A DNA stretch of 64,000 nucleotides from Pseudomonas entomophila (GCF_023277925.1 NZ_CP063832.1:2203001-2267000), one strand, 5' to 3'; shown: positions 30,826 through 40,132, counted from the stretch's first letter. The notes: a model not told the origin generated them from the sequence alone. Translations and numbers: made by a program.

Positions 30826-30850
30826 ATTGGGGCTGCCCTGCAGCCCCAAT
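30826..30850 (+). terminator. Hairpin after the cysI operon
   Basis: ATTGGGGCTG-CCCTG-CAGCCCCAAT is a perfect 10-bp stem 8 bases after the stop, followed by a pyrimidine-rich stretch ending in TTCTTTCTT. It is a likely terminator. Confidence 0.7.
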
Positions 30851-31181
30851 CACTCCGCCTTCTTTCTTGCCACAAAACAGGCCTGATCTTTCATTGAGGC
30901 TTGCGAAGGCACGTCGACATCAAGGCGTACTCATTCACTTCGCAACGAACGCGAGACCCACCACACCAACAGCTGGCCGCGAGCAGCCACCAATGGTTGA
31001 CGAAGATCGCGGACTGATCCGTGGCCCGTTCGCCGGCAGGCTGGCTTTCATGGAAGAATTCATGACCCATTGATGTTGCGAAACCATTGTAGGAGCGGCC
31101 TCAGCCGCGATGACCCGCGAAGCGGGTGCCAGGCACCGCGTTGCCCGCATCGCGGCTAAAGCCGCCCCTGCCGGGACCGCT
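30851..31181. other. Intergenic stretch with REP pair
   Basis: About 330 bases between convergent genes. Apart from the REP pair at 31088-31170 it holds no gene I can support. Bases 31019-31050 contain a single TTCGCCGGCAGG repeat core of family C. Confidence 0.5.
31088..31170. repeat. REP pair, family A (diverged)
   Basis: Arms 31088-31110 and 31148-31170 match the family at 3268 with a few changes (GCGGCCTCAGCCGCGAT in the left arm, AAAGCCGCCCC in the right). Confidence 0.85.
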
Positions 31182-32108
31182 TCAGCGCAAAGGCACGTAG
31201 ATGTCCGTCTGCCACTGCTCGAGCCGTGTCTGCGGATAGATGCTCAGGTATTGGAAGAACAGCGGGTGATCCCGCAGTTCCTCGCCACTCCCCGGCAACC
31301 AGTCGCGGTAAAGCGGATAGATGGTCTCGCCGATATGATCGGGCGACCCCACATGCCGCACCACCGCGCAGCGCCCACCGGGCAGGCTCAGCGTGTGCAC
31401 ACCTTCGTCGTTGGGCAGCAGCGCCTCGCACAACTCACCACAGATGGCGAAGCGAAAGTCTTCGGGCGCTGTAGTATCGGGGTTGTTGTAGGGGATACCG
31501 AAACTGCGGCTGGTGGCCACGGGCGATTGCCCGCTGCGCTTGCGCCATTCGATGAAACGGCCCACGGTCTCGCTGACCTGGCCCGGTGGGCCACGATGTA
31601 CGAGCGCGGCCAGCCGGACTTCGGTGAAATCGACGATTCGTACCTGCATGGTGATGCTCCTGGAAAAATGAGGAATGTCGAACACCGTATTCCAGCGTTG
31701 CCAGTCAGGTTGCCGCCGGAACGCGCTGGGCGCCTGGCCAAAGGCGCGGCGGAAAGCCCGGCTGAAGGCCTCGGGGCTTTCGAAGCCAGCGCCCATGGCC
31801 GCGTCGAGTACGCTGTAGTCCGCCTGGCACGCCAACCGGTGGGCGGCGCGGCGCAGGCGCATCAACTGCACGTAGCGAGCGACCGGCACCCCCACATAGG
31901 CACTGAACTGCCGATGGAAGTGGAACGCCGAGAAATGCGCCACCGCGCTCAGGGCGTTGACCGACAGATCGCCTTCGAGGTTACCCTCGATATAGGCGAG
32001 CACCGCGTCAAAGCGCTTCTGGTACAGCACATGGATGGGCAGGTCGAGCACCGGGGCAGACTCCTGGAGTACGGTAGGCCATAGCATCATCGATACCGGC
32101 CCGATCAT
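31182..32108 (-). CDS. AraC-family regulator with GyrI-like effector domain
   Basis: A 308-residue regulator. The N-terminal part is an AraC-type double helix-turn-helix (LSVNALSAVAHFSAFHFHRQF, split here as SAVAHFSAFHFHRQF, then GFESPEAFSRAFRRAFGQAP). The C-terminal half is a GyrI-like small-molecule domain (VRIVDFTEVRLAALVHRGPP, then LFFQYLSIYPQ). This order is that of Rob/SoxS-like multidrug regulators. The start is uncertain: ATG 32108 has AGGT very close, and ATG 32090 or 32225 are possible. It lies beside an aldo-keto reductase and an MFS transporter, which could be targets. That is a guess from position. Confidence 0.88.
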   Translation of the reverse strand: MIGPVSMMLWPTVLQESAPVLDLPIHVLYQKRFDAVLAYIEGNLEGDLSVNALSAVAHFSAFHFHRQFSAYVGVPVARYVQLMRLRRAAHRLACQADYSVLDAAMGAGFESPEAFSRAFRRAFGQAPSAFRRQPDWQRWNTVFDIPHFSRSITMQVRIVDFTEVRLAALVHRGPPGQVSETVGRFIEWRKRSGQSPVATSRSFGIPYNNPDTTAPEDFRFAICGELCEALLPNDEGVHTLSLPGGRCAVVRHVGSPDHIGETIYPLYRDWLPGSGEELRDHPLFFQYLSIYPQTRLEQWQTDIYVPLR

Positions 32109-32161
32109 ACCTAGCCGCGTTTGCTCAAGCCTGCCTGAACATCGTTCGAACCACTCGCCCC

Positions 32162-32238
32162 GTAGGGGCCCGCCTTGCTGGTGAAGGCCACACCACGGTT
32201 GCGCGTCGGTGCGGTTCGCCAGCAAAGCTGGCTCCTAC
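32162..32238. repeat. REP pair, family C (diverged)
   Basis: Arms 32162-32185 and 32215-32238 are imperfect reverse complements with cores CCTTGCTGGTGAA and TTCGCCAGCAAAG. They lie upstream of the AraC regulator gene, between its start and the divergent dkgB promoter. Confidence 0.75.
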
Positions 32239-32388
32239 AGGTGAAACGCAGCGACCATTGCCTACTTTTTATTCACAAGCCACCCGGCTATTACTGACTC
32301 ATAGTCAAAAGACCTTAACCCGAAGGCGTCTTAATCAATCCCGCCGAAACCTGCAGACTGCACCCACTCGATTATCAGGAGCAGCCCC

Positions 32389-33192
32389 ATGAGCATTCCA
32401 TCCTTCGGCCTCGGCACCTTCCGCCTCACCGACCAGGCCGTCATCGATTCGGTCAAGTCCGCGCTCGAACTGGGCTACCGCGCCATCGACACTGCGCAGA
32501 TCTACCGGAACGAAGCCGACATCGGCCAGGCCATCGCCGAAAGCGGCGTGCCACGCGGCGAACTGTTCATCACCACCAAGATCTGGGTCGAAAACTACGC
32601 CGCCGATAAACTCGTGCCCAGCCTGCGCGACAGCCTGGCCAAGCTGCGCACCGACCATGTCGACCTGCTGCTGATCCACTGGCCGGCGCCGGGCAACGGC
32701 GTCGAGCTCAGCGAGTACATGCAGGCCCTGGCTGAGGCCAAGGCGCTGGGCCTGACCCGCCAGATCGGCGTCTCCAACTTCAACATCGAACTGACCCGCC
32801 AGGCCATCGCCGTGGTCGGCCAGGGCGAGATCGCCACCAACCAGGTCGAGCTCAGCCCCTACCTGCAGAACAGCACGCTGACCGCGTTCCTCAACGAACA
32901 AGGCATCACCACCACCTCCTACATGACCCTGGCCTACGGCAAGGTGCTGAAGGACCCGGTGCTGGCCGAGATCGCCGCCAAGCACAAGGCCACCGTCGCC
33001 CAGGTGGCGCTGGCCTGGGCACTGCAGCTGGGCTACGCGGTGATCCCCTCGTCGACCAAACGCGAGAACCTGGCCAGCAACCTGCTCGCCCGCAGCCTGC
33101 ACCTGGACGCCGACGACATGGCCCGCATCGCCACGCTCGAGCGCAACGGCCGCGAGGTCAGCCCGGATGGCTTGGCGCCAGTCTGGGACTGA
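32389..33192 (+). CDS. dkgB: Aldo-keto reductase, 2,5-diketo-D-gluconate reductase B type
   Basis: A 267-residue NADPH-dependent reductase expected to act on ketoaldehydes such as methylglyoxal or on 2,5-diketogluconate. The catalytic tetrad is visible: Asp and Tyr in DTAQIYRNE, Lys in ITTKIW, His in LLIHWPAP. The cofactor end shows [19 protein letters not shown] precedes the ATG. A terminator at 33205 separates it from the MFS gene. The length fits the DkgB branch, and the true substrate in the cell is open. Confidence 0.92.
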   Translation: MSIPSFGLGTFRLTDQAVIDSVKSALELGYRAIDTAQIYRNEADIGQAIAESGVPRGELFITTKIWVENYAADKLVPSLRDSLAKLRTDHVDLLLIHWPAPGNGVELSEYMQALAEAKALGLTRQIGVSNFNIELTRQAIAVVGQGEIATNQVELSPYLQNSTLTAFLNEQGITTTSYMTLAYGKVLKDPVLAEIAAKHKATVAQVALAWALQLGYAVIPSSTKRENLASNLLARSLHLDADDMARIATLERNGREVSPDGLAPVWD

Positions 33193-33204
33193 CTTGAACC
33201 ATCG

Positions 33205-33225
33205 AGCCGCCCTGCCAGGGCGGCT
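33205..33225 (+). terminator. Hairpin after dkgB
   Basis: AGCCGCCCTG and CAGGGCGGCT form a 10-bp perfect inverted repeat with almost no loop, 12 bases after the stop and followed by TTAACCTT. Confidence 0.65.
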
Positions 33226-33255
33226 TAACCTTCATGACGTAACACGGAGCTCCCG

Positions 33256-34437
33256 ATGAGCACGCTTTCCCCCAAACGGGTCCTGTTCGCCCTGGCCATC
33301 GGCGCCTTCGGCATCGGTACCACCGAGTTCACCCCCATGGGCCTGCTGCCGGTCATCGCCGAGGGCGTCGACGCCAGCATCCCCAGCGCCGGTATGCTGA
33401 TCACCGCCTACGCCATCGGCGTGATGGTCGGCGCGCCGATCATGACCCTGCTGTTCAGCCGCTTCGGCAAACGCGCCGCGCTGATGATGCTGATGGGCAT
33501 CTTCACCGTCGGCAACCTGCTGTCGGCCCTGGCGCCGGACTACTACACCCTGCTCGCCTCGCGGCTGATCACCAGCCTCAACCATGGTGCCTTCTTCGGC
33601 CTGGGCGCGGTGGTCGCCGCCAGTGTCGTGCCCAAGGACAAACAGGCCAGTGCCGTGGCCACCATGTTCATGGGCCTGACCATCGCCAACATTGGTGGCG
33701 TGCCCGCGGCCACCTGGCTCGGCCAGCAGGTCGGCTGGCGCATGGCCTTCGCCGGCACCGCCGTGCTGGGCGTGCTGGCCATCGCCGCGCTGTGGTACGC
33801 CCTGCCCAAGGGTGAGCGTGGCAGCGTGCCTCATGTACGCAAGGAACTCGCCGTGATCGCCCGGCCCAACGTGCTGCTGGCCATGGCCACCACGGTGCTG
33901 GGTGCCGGTGCGATGTTCACCCTGTACACCTACGTCGCCCCAGTGCTGGCGGACCTGACCGGCGCGTCCGACGCCTTCGTCACCCTCGGCCTGGTGCTGA
34001 TCGGCGTGGGCTTCACGCTCGGCAACAGCCTGGGTGGCAAGCTGGCGGACTGGTCGCTGGATGGCGCCGCGCGGATCTTCCTCGGTGCCCTGGCGGTGAT
34101 CATGCTGCTGATGCCGCTGGTGCTGGGTAGCCATGTCGGTGCGGCCATCGCGTTGCTGGTGTGGGGCATGTTCACCTTCGCCGTGGTGCCGCCACTGCAG
34201 ATGCGGGTGATGATCGCCGCCGCCGAAGCACCGGGCCTGGCGTCCTCGATCAACGTCGGCGCGTTCAACCTGGGTAACGCGGTGGGAGCCGCGCTGGGTG
34301 GCGCGGTGATCAGCCTGGACCTGGGTTATGCCGCAGTGCCCATGGCCGGTGGCCTGCTGGCGGCCGGTGGGTTGCTGCTGGTATGGCTGGGTGGGCGGGC
34401 CAAGGTGGCGGGCAGTGCCCTCGGTGAGGCGGTATAG
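33256..34437 (+). CDS. MFS transporter, DHA1 family (AraJ/SotB-like)
   Basis: A 393-residue inner-membrane protein with 12 predicted membrane segments. The signature GTTEFTPMGLLPVIAEGVD and the motif A-like LFSRFGKRAALM are characteristic of the DHA1 drug or sugar efflux group that includes AraJ, SotB and YdhP. GGAG lies just before the ATG. It follows dkgB on the same strand, with a hairpin between them. The substrate is unknown; arabinose or drug efflux are common annotations for relatives. Confidence 0.9.
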   Translation: MSTLSPKRVLFALAIGAFGIGTTEFTPMGLLPVIAEGVDASIPSAGMLITAYAIGVMVGAPIMTLLFSRFGKRAALMMLMGIFTVGNLLSALAPDYYTLLASRLITSLNHGAFFGLGAVVAASVVPKDKQASAVATMFMGLTIANIGGVPAATWLGQQVGWRMAFAGTAVLGVLAIAALWYALPKGERGSVPHVRKELAVIARPNVLLAMATTVLGAGAMFTLYTYVAPVLADLTGASDAFVTLGLVLIGVGFTLGNSLGGKLADWSLDGAARIFLGALAVIMLLMPLVLGSHVGAAIALLVWGMFTFAVVPPLQMRVMIAAAEAPGLASSINVGAFNLGNAVGAALGGAVISLDLGYAAVPMAGGLLAAGGLLLVWLGGRAKVAGSALGEAV

Positions 34438-34479
34438 CCGCTGCGCTTTCAAAGTGTTCGCCGCATGAGTTGGCGCCTG

Positions 34480-34508
34480 TGAGATCGAGCGCCGCGCGGG
34501 CGGCGCTC
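34480..34508. repeat. Repeat family D, second copy
   Basis: TGAGATCGAGCGCCGCGCGG at 34480 repeats the sequence at 11488. The hairpin is shorter here: GAGCGCCG (34487-34494) with CGGCGCTC (34501-34508). Similarity to the 11488 copy continues in GGCGCTGCAA downstream. The left flank TTGGCGCCT also resembles TTTCGCCTA at the first copy. Confidence 0.6.
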
Positions 34509-34707
34509 AACCTTCAAGGCGCTGCAACTCATGCGGCGGGCCCTTGGCAGCCTTCATACGATCAAAAGCCCCCGCCCCTACCCTCTGCCTACTGTTCCGG
34601 CTGGCACAATTATGAAGTGCCGGGACCATCGATTCTCAGCAAGGCGCAGTGGGCGTAGCCTCCTTTCCTGCCAGGCCATTCCAGGCCTCAACCAGAGGAA
34701 CCGCACC

Positions 34708-35172
34708 ATGCCCCGCCCGCCACTGCCACCTTTCACCCGTGAAACCGCCATCGAAAAGGTCCGCCTCGCCGAAGACGGCTGGAACAGCCGCGATGCCGCC
34801 AAGGTCGCCCTGGCCTATACCACCGATACCCACTGGCGCAACCGCGCCGAGTTCTGCCACAGCCGCGAACAAGCCCAGGCCTTCCTCACCCGCAAATGGA
34901 ACCGCGAGCTGGAGTACCGCCTGATCAAGGAACTCTGGGCCTTCACCGACAACCGCATCGCCGTGCGCTACGCCTATGAGTACCGTGACGACAGCGGCCA
35001 GTGGTACCGCGCCTACGGTAACGAGAACTGGGAGTTCGCCGAGGACGGTCTGATGCGCAACCGCCATGCCAGCATCAACGAACAGCCCATCAGCGAAGCC
35101 GAGCGCAAGTTCCACTGGCCGCTGGGGCGACGGCCGGATGATCACCCTGGGTTGAGCGATTTCGGCTTCTGA
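34708..35172 (+). CDS. DUF1348 family protein (NTF2/SnoaL-like)
   Basis: A 154-residue protein of the DUF1348 family, which has the NTF2-like cone fold. Conserved features are [43 protein letters not shown] (split at [14 protein letters not shown]), and [26 protein letters not shown] lies upstream of ATG 34708, so this start is preferred to longer frames. No catalytic function is established for the family. It stands alone. Confidence 0.9.
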   Translation: MPRPPLPPFTRETAIEKVRLAEDGWNSRDAAKVALAYTTDTHWRNRAEFCHSREQAQAFLTRKWNRELEYRLIKELWAFTDNRIAVRYAYEYRDDSGQWYRAYGNENWEFAEDGLMRNRHASINEQPISEAERKFHWPLGRRPDDHPGLSDFGF

Positions 35173-35525
35173 AGCCTGGGGGGCCGCTTGGCCCTCCGTG
35201 CCCCCCGTTCAGCACATCTGACAACGACCGCAGGCAGCAGGGAGATCTGGAATACAAGGCTGCGCCAGACTCAGCCGTACGCCATTCCTGGCCCCTGCCC
35301 CTCTGGATGCTAATCGCCCTTGTCGGCGCAAGGATACCTCCCAAGCCCGCAACAGTTTCCCTGTTGCCCGGAGGTACTCCTTAATGACCGCAAAAGCAGT
35401 AAAAGCGCTCTGAAAACGCCCTCGACGCCTTGGAGCGCCAGGTATCACACCACGCCAGCCAGGCCAGGATTCCAAACGCACACGAGAAACGGCTTGATCA
35501 GACAAAGGCCAATTGCCACTATTCA
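35173..35525. other. Gene-free stretch, AT-richer towards its right end
   Basis: About 350 bases without a supported gene. A minus-strand open frame (35209-35544) is cysteine- and arginine-rich, has no ribosome site and overlaps the next gene's start, so I do not accept it. Base composition drops in GC towards 35500, which continues into the methyltransferase-like gene. Confidence 0.5.
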
Positions 35526-36380
35526 ATGACAGGCACGCTCTCACGTCATCACGAATATCGGCTCATGGACGACATCATCAATCTTTATCTGAACGCCTTG
35601 CTTCCGCTCAAATGGAAGAGCTGCCAACAGAGGACACCAGGCGCTGAAAGCTGCATTGACTGCTTCCGCAGACAGTACCGTGACGGAAACGTCATCAGTT
35701 ACAGGTGTGAAGAAAAAAGAAAGCTCTATGTACTTCGCTACCTGCCGGTGCACCGTCAAGAAAACCGCTCAGCCATGGAACTCCTGCCCCAGGAGAGCGT
35801 TGACCATTGGTTGAAATCCGGGAAGGTCCGGGTACTGTCGATTGGCGGTGGGCCCGGCAGCGACTTGTCCGCCGTCATCAGCTTCCTGAGTGCCTGCCCC
35901 GATCGACCACGCTTTTTGAATGTCGAGATGACACGCATGGATATCCAACCCTTGTGGGAGGACATTGCCTATGACGTCATTCGGCGCAGCGCAAATGGCG
36001 TGCATTTCACATTGCGCAAGGTGCAGGCTGACGTGCTGGATAACTGGCCGCTTAACGAAAATGTGCAATACGACATCATCACCATCTCCTATTTGATCTC
36101 CGAAATAGCCCATGCTGACTTCACCCGCTTCGCCACCCAGATACGGAATCACTTGGCCCCATGGGGAGCACTCATCATCAATGAGCGACCTCAGGAAAGC
36201 CTGCAGTTGAGCATTGACCATGTCTACGCCACCTTGGGTCTCCACCAATATGTGATGGATCACAACAAGCGCCAGATTGAATTCAGGTACCCCGAAGAGA
36301 TCAGGGCTCTTATCCGCCCCAAAACGTTGATGAAGTCGTTCACCTCTGTCGGCATCAACTTGCCTCAGCGCTGGCCCTGA
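35526..36380 (+). CDS. Putative SAM-dependent methyltransferase, cysteine-rich N-terminus
   Basis: A 284-residue protein. The centre has a class I methyltransferase motif I (VRVLSIGGGPGSDLSAVISF), then an acidic strand end (VEMTR) and a motif II-like strand (YDIITISYLISEI). The N-terminal 65 residues hold an odd cysteine set: SCQQ, then SCIDCFRRQYRDGN and YRCEEK, which could bind a metal. GC is only about 50 percent, far below the neighbours, pointing to recent acquisition. Starts at 35526 and 35565 both lack a clear ribosome site. There are no adjacent restriction or biosynthesis genes. The substrate is unknown and the fold call is moderately sure. Confidence 0.6.
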   Translation: MTGTLSRHHEYRLMDDIINLYLNALLPLKWKSCQQRTPGAESCIDCFRRQYRDGNVISYRCEEKRKLYVLRYLPVHRQENRSAMELLPQESVDHWLKSGKVRVLSIGGGPGSDLSAVISFLSACPDRPRFLNVEMTRMDIQPLWEDIAYDVIRRSANGVHFTLRKVQADVLDNWPLNENVQYDIITISYLISEIAHADFTRFATQIRNHLAPWGALIINERPQESLQLSIDHVYATLGLHQYVMDHNKRQIEFRYPEEIRALIRPKTLMKSFTSVGINLPQRWP

Positions 36381-36490
36381 ACAACCATGCCCCGCCCGCC
36401 ACCGGGAAAGCTCGACGGGTCGACGAGCCGTTCGGCATGCTCGACGCCCTGAGCCCTGTGTCGCGTTCCATTCGCCAGCGAGGCTGGTGC

Positions 36491-38383
36491 CTACCGATCA
36501 GGCACCGCGCGCTCGGCCACCCGAGGCGGGATCCGCGCCGCCTTGCCATCCGCGACCATCAGTTCCCGGTAGCGCTGGTAGCGCTGCCGCGCCGTGTCTC
36601 GATCACCAAGCGCCCAGTAGCTGTCCGCCAGGTTCAGGTGGGCGACGATGCGCTGCGGATCGGCCGCGACGACACGCTCGAGCAGGATCCGTGCCTGCTC
36701 GAAGTGGCCCGCTTCGGCGAACAGGAAGGCCAGGTCGTTGGACCAGCCCAACCGGTCGGCATAAAAGAAACGTTCGACGACGTAACGCTGCAGGTCACAG
36801 TTGGCCTCGCCACCCACGATGCCCAGCGCGCCCAATTGGCGCTCCAGGCCCGCCAGGTCGCCCTTGCGGTAGCTGGCCAGGGCCGCGGCGGCGGACTGCT
36901 CGAGGTCGATCGGCAATACCTTCCAGGGCTCATTGGCCGCCTGCAACTGCGGGTAGGCCGCCTTGAGGTCATGGAAGGCACCGGTGCCATCGAAGTCCTT
37001 GAGCCGCTGGTGCAATGCCAGGGTCGATTCGACGAAGTAGGTGCTGGTGAAGGCCTGCCCGCACTGATAGCGGTTGGTGTTGAGCAACACCCCGAACAGC
37101 TGGATGTCTTCACGCTTGGGGGTGTAGCCGAAGATCAGGTTGTAGTTGAAGCTGTCGTTGCCGGCTTCCCGCGTACTCAGTACGACCACGTCGCCACGCA
37201 GGGTCATGTTCAAGCGCACGGCATGCGGCTTGCCCTCGATACCGGTAACGGTCAGCGCACCACGCCTGGGCTGCGCCACCGCCACGTCGAAGCCGTCGAA
37301 ACGGCCTGGGTTCGACGTGCTGGCAATGGCCGGCAAGGCCTTGAAAGCATCGAGCGCTTCTTCGACATAGTCGCTGTTGGCGTAGTAGGCGGTGAGGGTT
37401 TTGACATGGTTTCCCGCGTCGGCAATGACCAGCCGCTCGTCATCGCGCTTGCCGGTGAGGTGCATGGGTAGCACCGTCGAATCTTGCTGGCTGCCATGCT
37501 TGGCCAGCCACTCGGCCAATGCATCGGCGCCCGGCTTGCCGGCGACCTGGGCCGCCTTTTCCAACGCGGCGCGCGCCTTGTCCGGTGCCTGGCAGGGTCG
37601 CTCGGAGGCAATCAGGCTGCTGCCGTCGCAATAGAAATAGGCCAGCGTGATCCATTCTTCCGGGTTGGCCTTGGCTGCCGCCATGAACAAGGCCTCGGTG
37701 CGAGCGAACCCCAGGTACGGCGCCATCTGCGACATGCTCAGGCCCGCTGCGCGACGGCTGATGACAGGGTCGCCCGAGGCTGCCGCGCACACGTAGTTCT
37801 CGATACCTGCCTCGAACAGCTCCCGGGTGGGGAGGTACTCCTCCCTTGCCCCAAGCCCGGTGAACAGCTCGGCCCTGGCGGCGCAGCGTTTCTCTTCAGG
37901 GGTATTGCCCAACTGCTGCGCAAGGTCGCTTTCCTGCGGCTCGTACGACCAGTCCTCGACGGTGGTCAAGGTCCAGCACCCCTGTTCGCGGAAACGGTAG
38001 GCCTTGATCGCGTTCAGGCCCTGGCGCTTGTCGATCACCTCGGCGCTCTGCCCATCGACCCAGGACTGCACCTGGTCGGACTCCAGGCCACGACCGTCGA
38101 ACAGCGGATAGCCCAGGCCATCGCCCCGCGCCTTCGTGGTCACAGGGCCGATGCCTTCGGCAGTTGGGGCCAGGCGTAACACATCGACCTCGGGCGCCAC
38201 GAACGCACGCTGCAAGGCCGGGTCATGGGCAAAGGCGCGCAAGAAGGTGGTGAAGTCGCCTGCCGGGCAAACGGCCGATGCTGCCTGCGCCCCCCCTGGA
38301 AGCAGCGCGATGACTGCCGCACGCAGCAGGGTATTGATTGCGCCGCGACGAAAACTGAATCCGGGCATGCCAGGCAACTGCAT
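36491..38383 (-). CDS. Exported protein with C-terminal TPR motifs
   Basis: A 630-residue protein with a signal peptide (NTLLRAAVIALLPGGAQA, cut before ASAVC). There are several cysteines across the chain, which suggests disulfides in the periplasm. The C-terminal 90 residues form TPR-like helices (LAFLFAEAGHFEQARILLERV, shortened to FEQARILLERV, then AHLNLADSYWALGDRDTARQRY). The middle contains an Alx-like beta-rich segment but no enzyme motif I can name. AAGGAT lies 11 bases before the ATG. It is a single gene, convergent with the methyltransferase-like gene. Function is unknown. Confidence 0.75.
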   Translation of the reverse strand: MQLPGMPGFSFRRGAINTLLRAAVIALLPGGAQAASAVCPAGDFTTFLRAFAHDPALQRAFVAPEVDVLRLAPTAEGIGPVTTKARGDGLGYPLFDGRGLESDQVQSWVDGQSAEVIDKRQGLNAIKAYRFREQGCWTLTTVEDWSYEPQESDLAQQLGNTPEEKRCAARAELFTGLGAREEYLPTRELFEAGIENYVCAAASGDPVISRRAAGLSMSQMAPYLGFARTEALFMAAAKANPEEWITLAYFYCDGSSLIASERPCQAPDKARAALEKAAQVAGKPGADALAEWLAKHGSQQDSTVLPMHLTGKRDDERLVIADAGNHVKTLTAYYANSDYVEEALDAFKALPAIASTSNPGRFDGFDVAVAQPRRGALTVTGIEGKPHAVRLNMTLRGDVVVLSTREAGNDSFNYNLIFGYTPKREDIQLFGVLLNTNRYQCGQAFTSTYFVESTLALHQRLKDFDGTGAFHDLKAAYPQLQAANEPWKVLPIDLEQSAAAALASYRKGDLAGLERQLGALGIVGGEANCDLQRYVVERFFYADRLGWSNDLAFLFAEAGHFEQARILLERVVAADPQRIVAHLNLADSYWALGDRDTARQRYQRYRELMVADGKAARIPPRVAERAVPDR

Positions 38384-38868
38384 CGATCAACATCCTTATC
38401 AAAAGCACCGGACGCCACGCAGGCGCCTTGTTACGTGAAGGGTGAGCATTGCTCGGGGGCGCGATAATAGCGCGTCCTGCCACCCTTTATCGCCTCGTGG
38501 AGCCCTCGGCCACACTGACGGGGCAACCCCTTCGGCAACATTTCGACGCAAAAATATGACACAACCCTCCATCCGAATCGCTAAAATGCGCGCCTGGCGT
38601 GTGCTGCGTGCGCCCGGGAGCCTTCCCGAATACGGAGAACATTCATTTGTTTTCCGTGAGATCCGTCCATGTTGCACGCACGCCCCCATTCCCCATGGCC
38701 CTTCCCGCCCCGTGTCTTCACGGCGTGGGTTTGCGTGCCGCTTTACCCATCCTTCTGCTCGCCCTTCGCCGCAGTGGCCCGTAACCTACGGTGCCAGCGA
38801 CTCGCCGTGCCCGTTGTACGCCGAGCACCTGCGTTCACGAGCGCGACGTCATGAACGAGGACCGTTAT
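38384..38868. other. Long leader region upstream of nhaA
   Basis: About 485 bases divergently placed between the TPR gene and nhaA. A -10-like TAAAAT lies at 38582. Downstream of it come short frames, of which 38669-38854 (61 codons) ends in an ATGA overlap with ATG 38851, the alternative nhaA start. That frame has no good ribosome site and a proline/arginine-rich product, so it is not called as a gene. The length leaves room for a regulatory leader, but no known riboswitch was recognised. Confidence 0.45.
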
Positions 38869-40071
38869 ATGAATGCCCCCCTCCATCCTCTCAAGCAGCC
38901 CTCGATGCTGCGCCAACTGCTGGCCACCGAAGCGGCCGGTGGTGTGTTGCTGATGTTCACTGCCACGCTGGCCATCATCATCGCCAACAGCCCCTGGGCC
39001 AGTGCCTACCAGCACCTGCTGCACCTGCCCGTCGGCCCGGTGCTGACCGACAAGCTCGGCCCGATGACCGTGCACATGTGGATCAACGACGGCCTGATGG
39101 CGATCTTCTTCCTGCTGGTGGGCCTGGAAATCAAGCGCGAGCTGGTCGACGGCCGCCTGTCCAGCTGGGAGCAACGCCGCCTGCCGGCCCTGCCGGCGCT
39201 GATGGGCATGGCCGTGCCGGCGCTGATCTACCTGGCTGTCTCCCATGGCGAGCCCGGGCTGGCAGGTGGCTGGGCGATTCCCGCCGCCACCGACATCGCC
39301 TTTGCCGTCGGCGCCCTGGCGCTGCTCGGCAAGCACGCGCCGCTGTCGCTGAAAGTGATGCTGGTTTCGGTGGCGATCATCGACGACATGGGCGCGGTGG
39401 CGATCATCGCGGTGTTCTACACCTCGTCGATCAACCTGCTGGCACTGGCCGGCGCCGCCGGCATCGTCGCCGTGCTGCTGGCCTTCAACCGCCTGCGCGT
39501 GGTGGCCCTGTGGCCTTACCTGATCGGTGTCGCCGCGCTGTGGTACGTCACCCTGCTGTCGGGCGTGCACGCCACCATCGCCGGCGTGGTCGGCGCGCTG
39601 CTGATTCCCTACAGCGCCGGTAGCGGTGCCGAGCGTGAAGCCAGCCCACTGCTCAAGCTGGAGCATGGCCTGGCCCCCTGGGTGGGCTTCCTTATCGTCC
39701 CGGCGTTCGGCTTCGCCAATGCCGGCGTGTCGTTCGGTGACCTGGGCTGGAGCGACATCTTCGCCCCGCTGCCGCTGGCCATCGCCTTGGGCCTGTTGCT
39801 GGGCAAACAGCTTGGGGTGTTCGCCGGTGTGCTGCTGGCGGTGAAGAGCGGCCTGGCCAGCAAGCCCCGTGGCGCCAGCTGGCTGCAGATCTATGGCGTG
39901 GCGATGCTGTGCGGCATTGGCTTCACCATGAGCCTGTTCATCGGCGAACTGGCCTTCCCGGGCCAGGTCGAGAAGGTTGACGCGGCCAAGATCGGCATCT
40001 TGCTGGGTTCGCTGTTGTCGGCAGTGATCGCCTGCCTGATCCTGCGCTTTGCGCCCAAGCAGGCGGACTAA
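38869..40071 (+). CDS. nhaA: Na+/H+ antiporter NhaA
   Basis: A 400-residue inner-membrane antiporter that exchanges internal Na+ for external H+ for pH and sodium balance. Family marks are EAAGGVLLMFTATLAIIIANSP (first membrane segment, here as LLMFTATLAIIIANSP), GLMAIFFLLVGLEIKREL, the TDIAFAVGALALLG region, and the two transport aspartates in IDDMGAVAIIAVFYT. The start at 38869 is chosen because GAGG lies 9 bases before it; ATG 38851 would add six residues. A REP-type hairpin follows. Confidence 0.95.
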   Translation: MNAPLHPLKQPSMLRQLLATEAAGGVLLMFTATLAIIIANSPWASAYQHLLHLPVGPVLTDKLGPMTVHMWINDGLMAIFFLLVGLEIKRELVDGRLSSWEQRRLPALPALMGMAVPALIYLAVSHGEPGLAGGWAIPAATDIAFAVGALALLGKHAPLSLKVMLVSVAIIDDMGAVAIIAVFYTSSINLLALAGAAGIVAVLLAFNRLRVVALWPYLIGVAALWYVTLLSGVHATIAGVVGALLIPYSAGSGAEREASPLLKLEHGLAPWVGFLIVPAFGFANAGVSFGDLGWSDIFAPLPLAIALGLLLGKQLGVFAGVLLAVKSGLASKPRGASWLQIYGVAMLCGIGFTMSLFIGELAFPGQVEKVDAAKIGILLGSLLSAVIACLILRFAPKQAD

Positions 40072-40078
40072 CGGAAAA

Positions 40079-40109
40079 CCCGCTCCCACACATCAAGCGT
40101 GGGAGCGGG
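40079..40109. terminator. REP-type hairpin after nhaA (family B core)
   Basis: CCCGCTCCCAC and GTGGGAGCGGG form an 11-bp perfect stem directly after nhaA and before the convergent SDR gene. The sequence continues CTTGCCTCGCGATT, as in family B repeats. It may stop transcripts from both sides. Confidence 0.7.
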
Positions 40110-40132
40110 CTTGCCTCGCGATTGAACACATT

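Noticed and set aside
35209..35544. Minus-strand 111-codon frame in the gap before the methyltransferase-like gene
   Set aside because: No ribosome site, biased composition, and it overlaps the start of the plus-strand gene; no family recognised.
38669..38854. 61-codon frame in the nhaA leader with ATGA overlap
   Set aside because: Attractive as a leader peptide, but there is no ribosome site and the product is rich in Pro, Arg and Ala; kept only as a comment under the leader.
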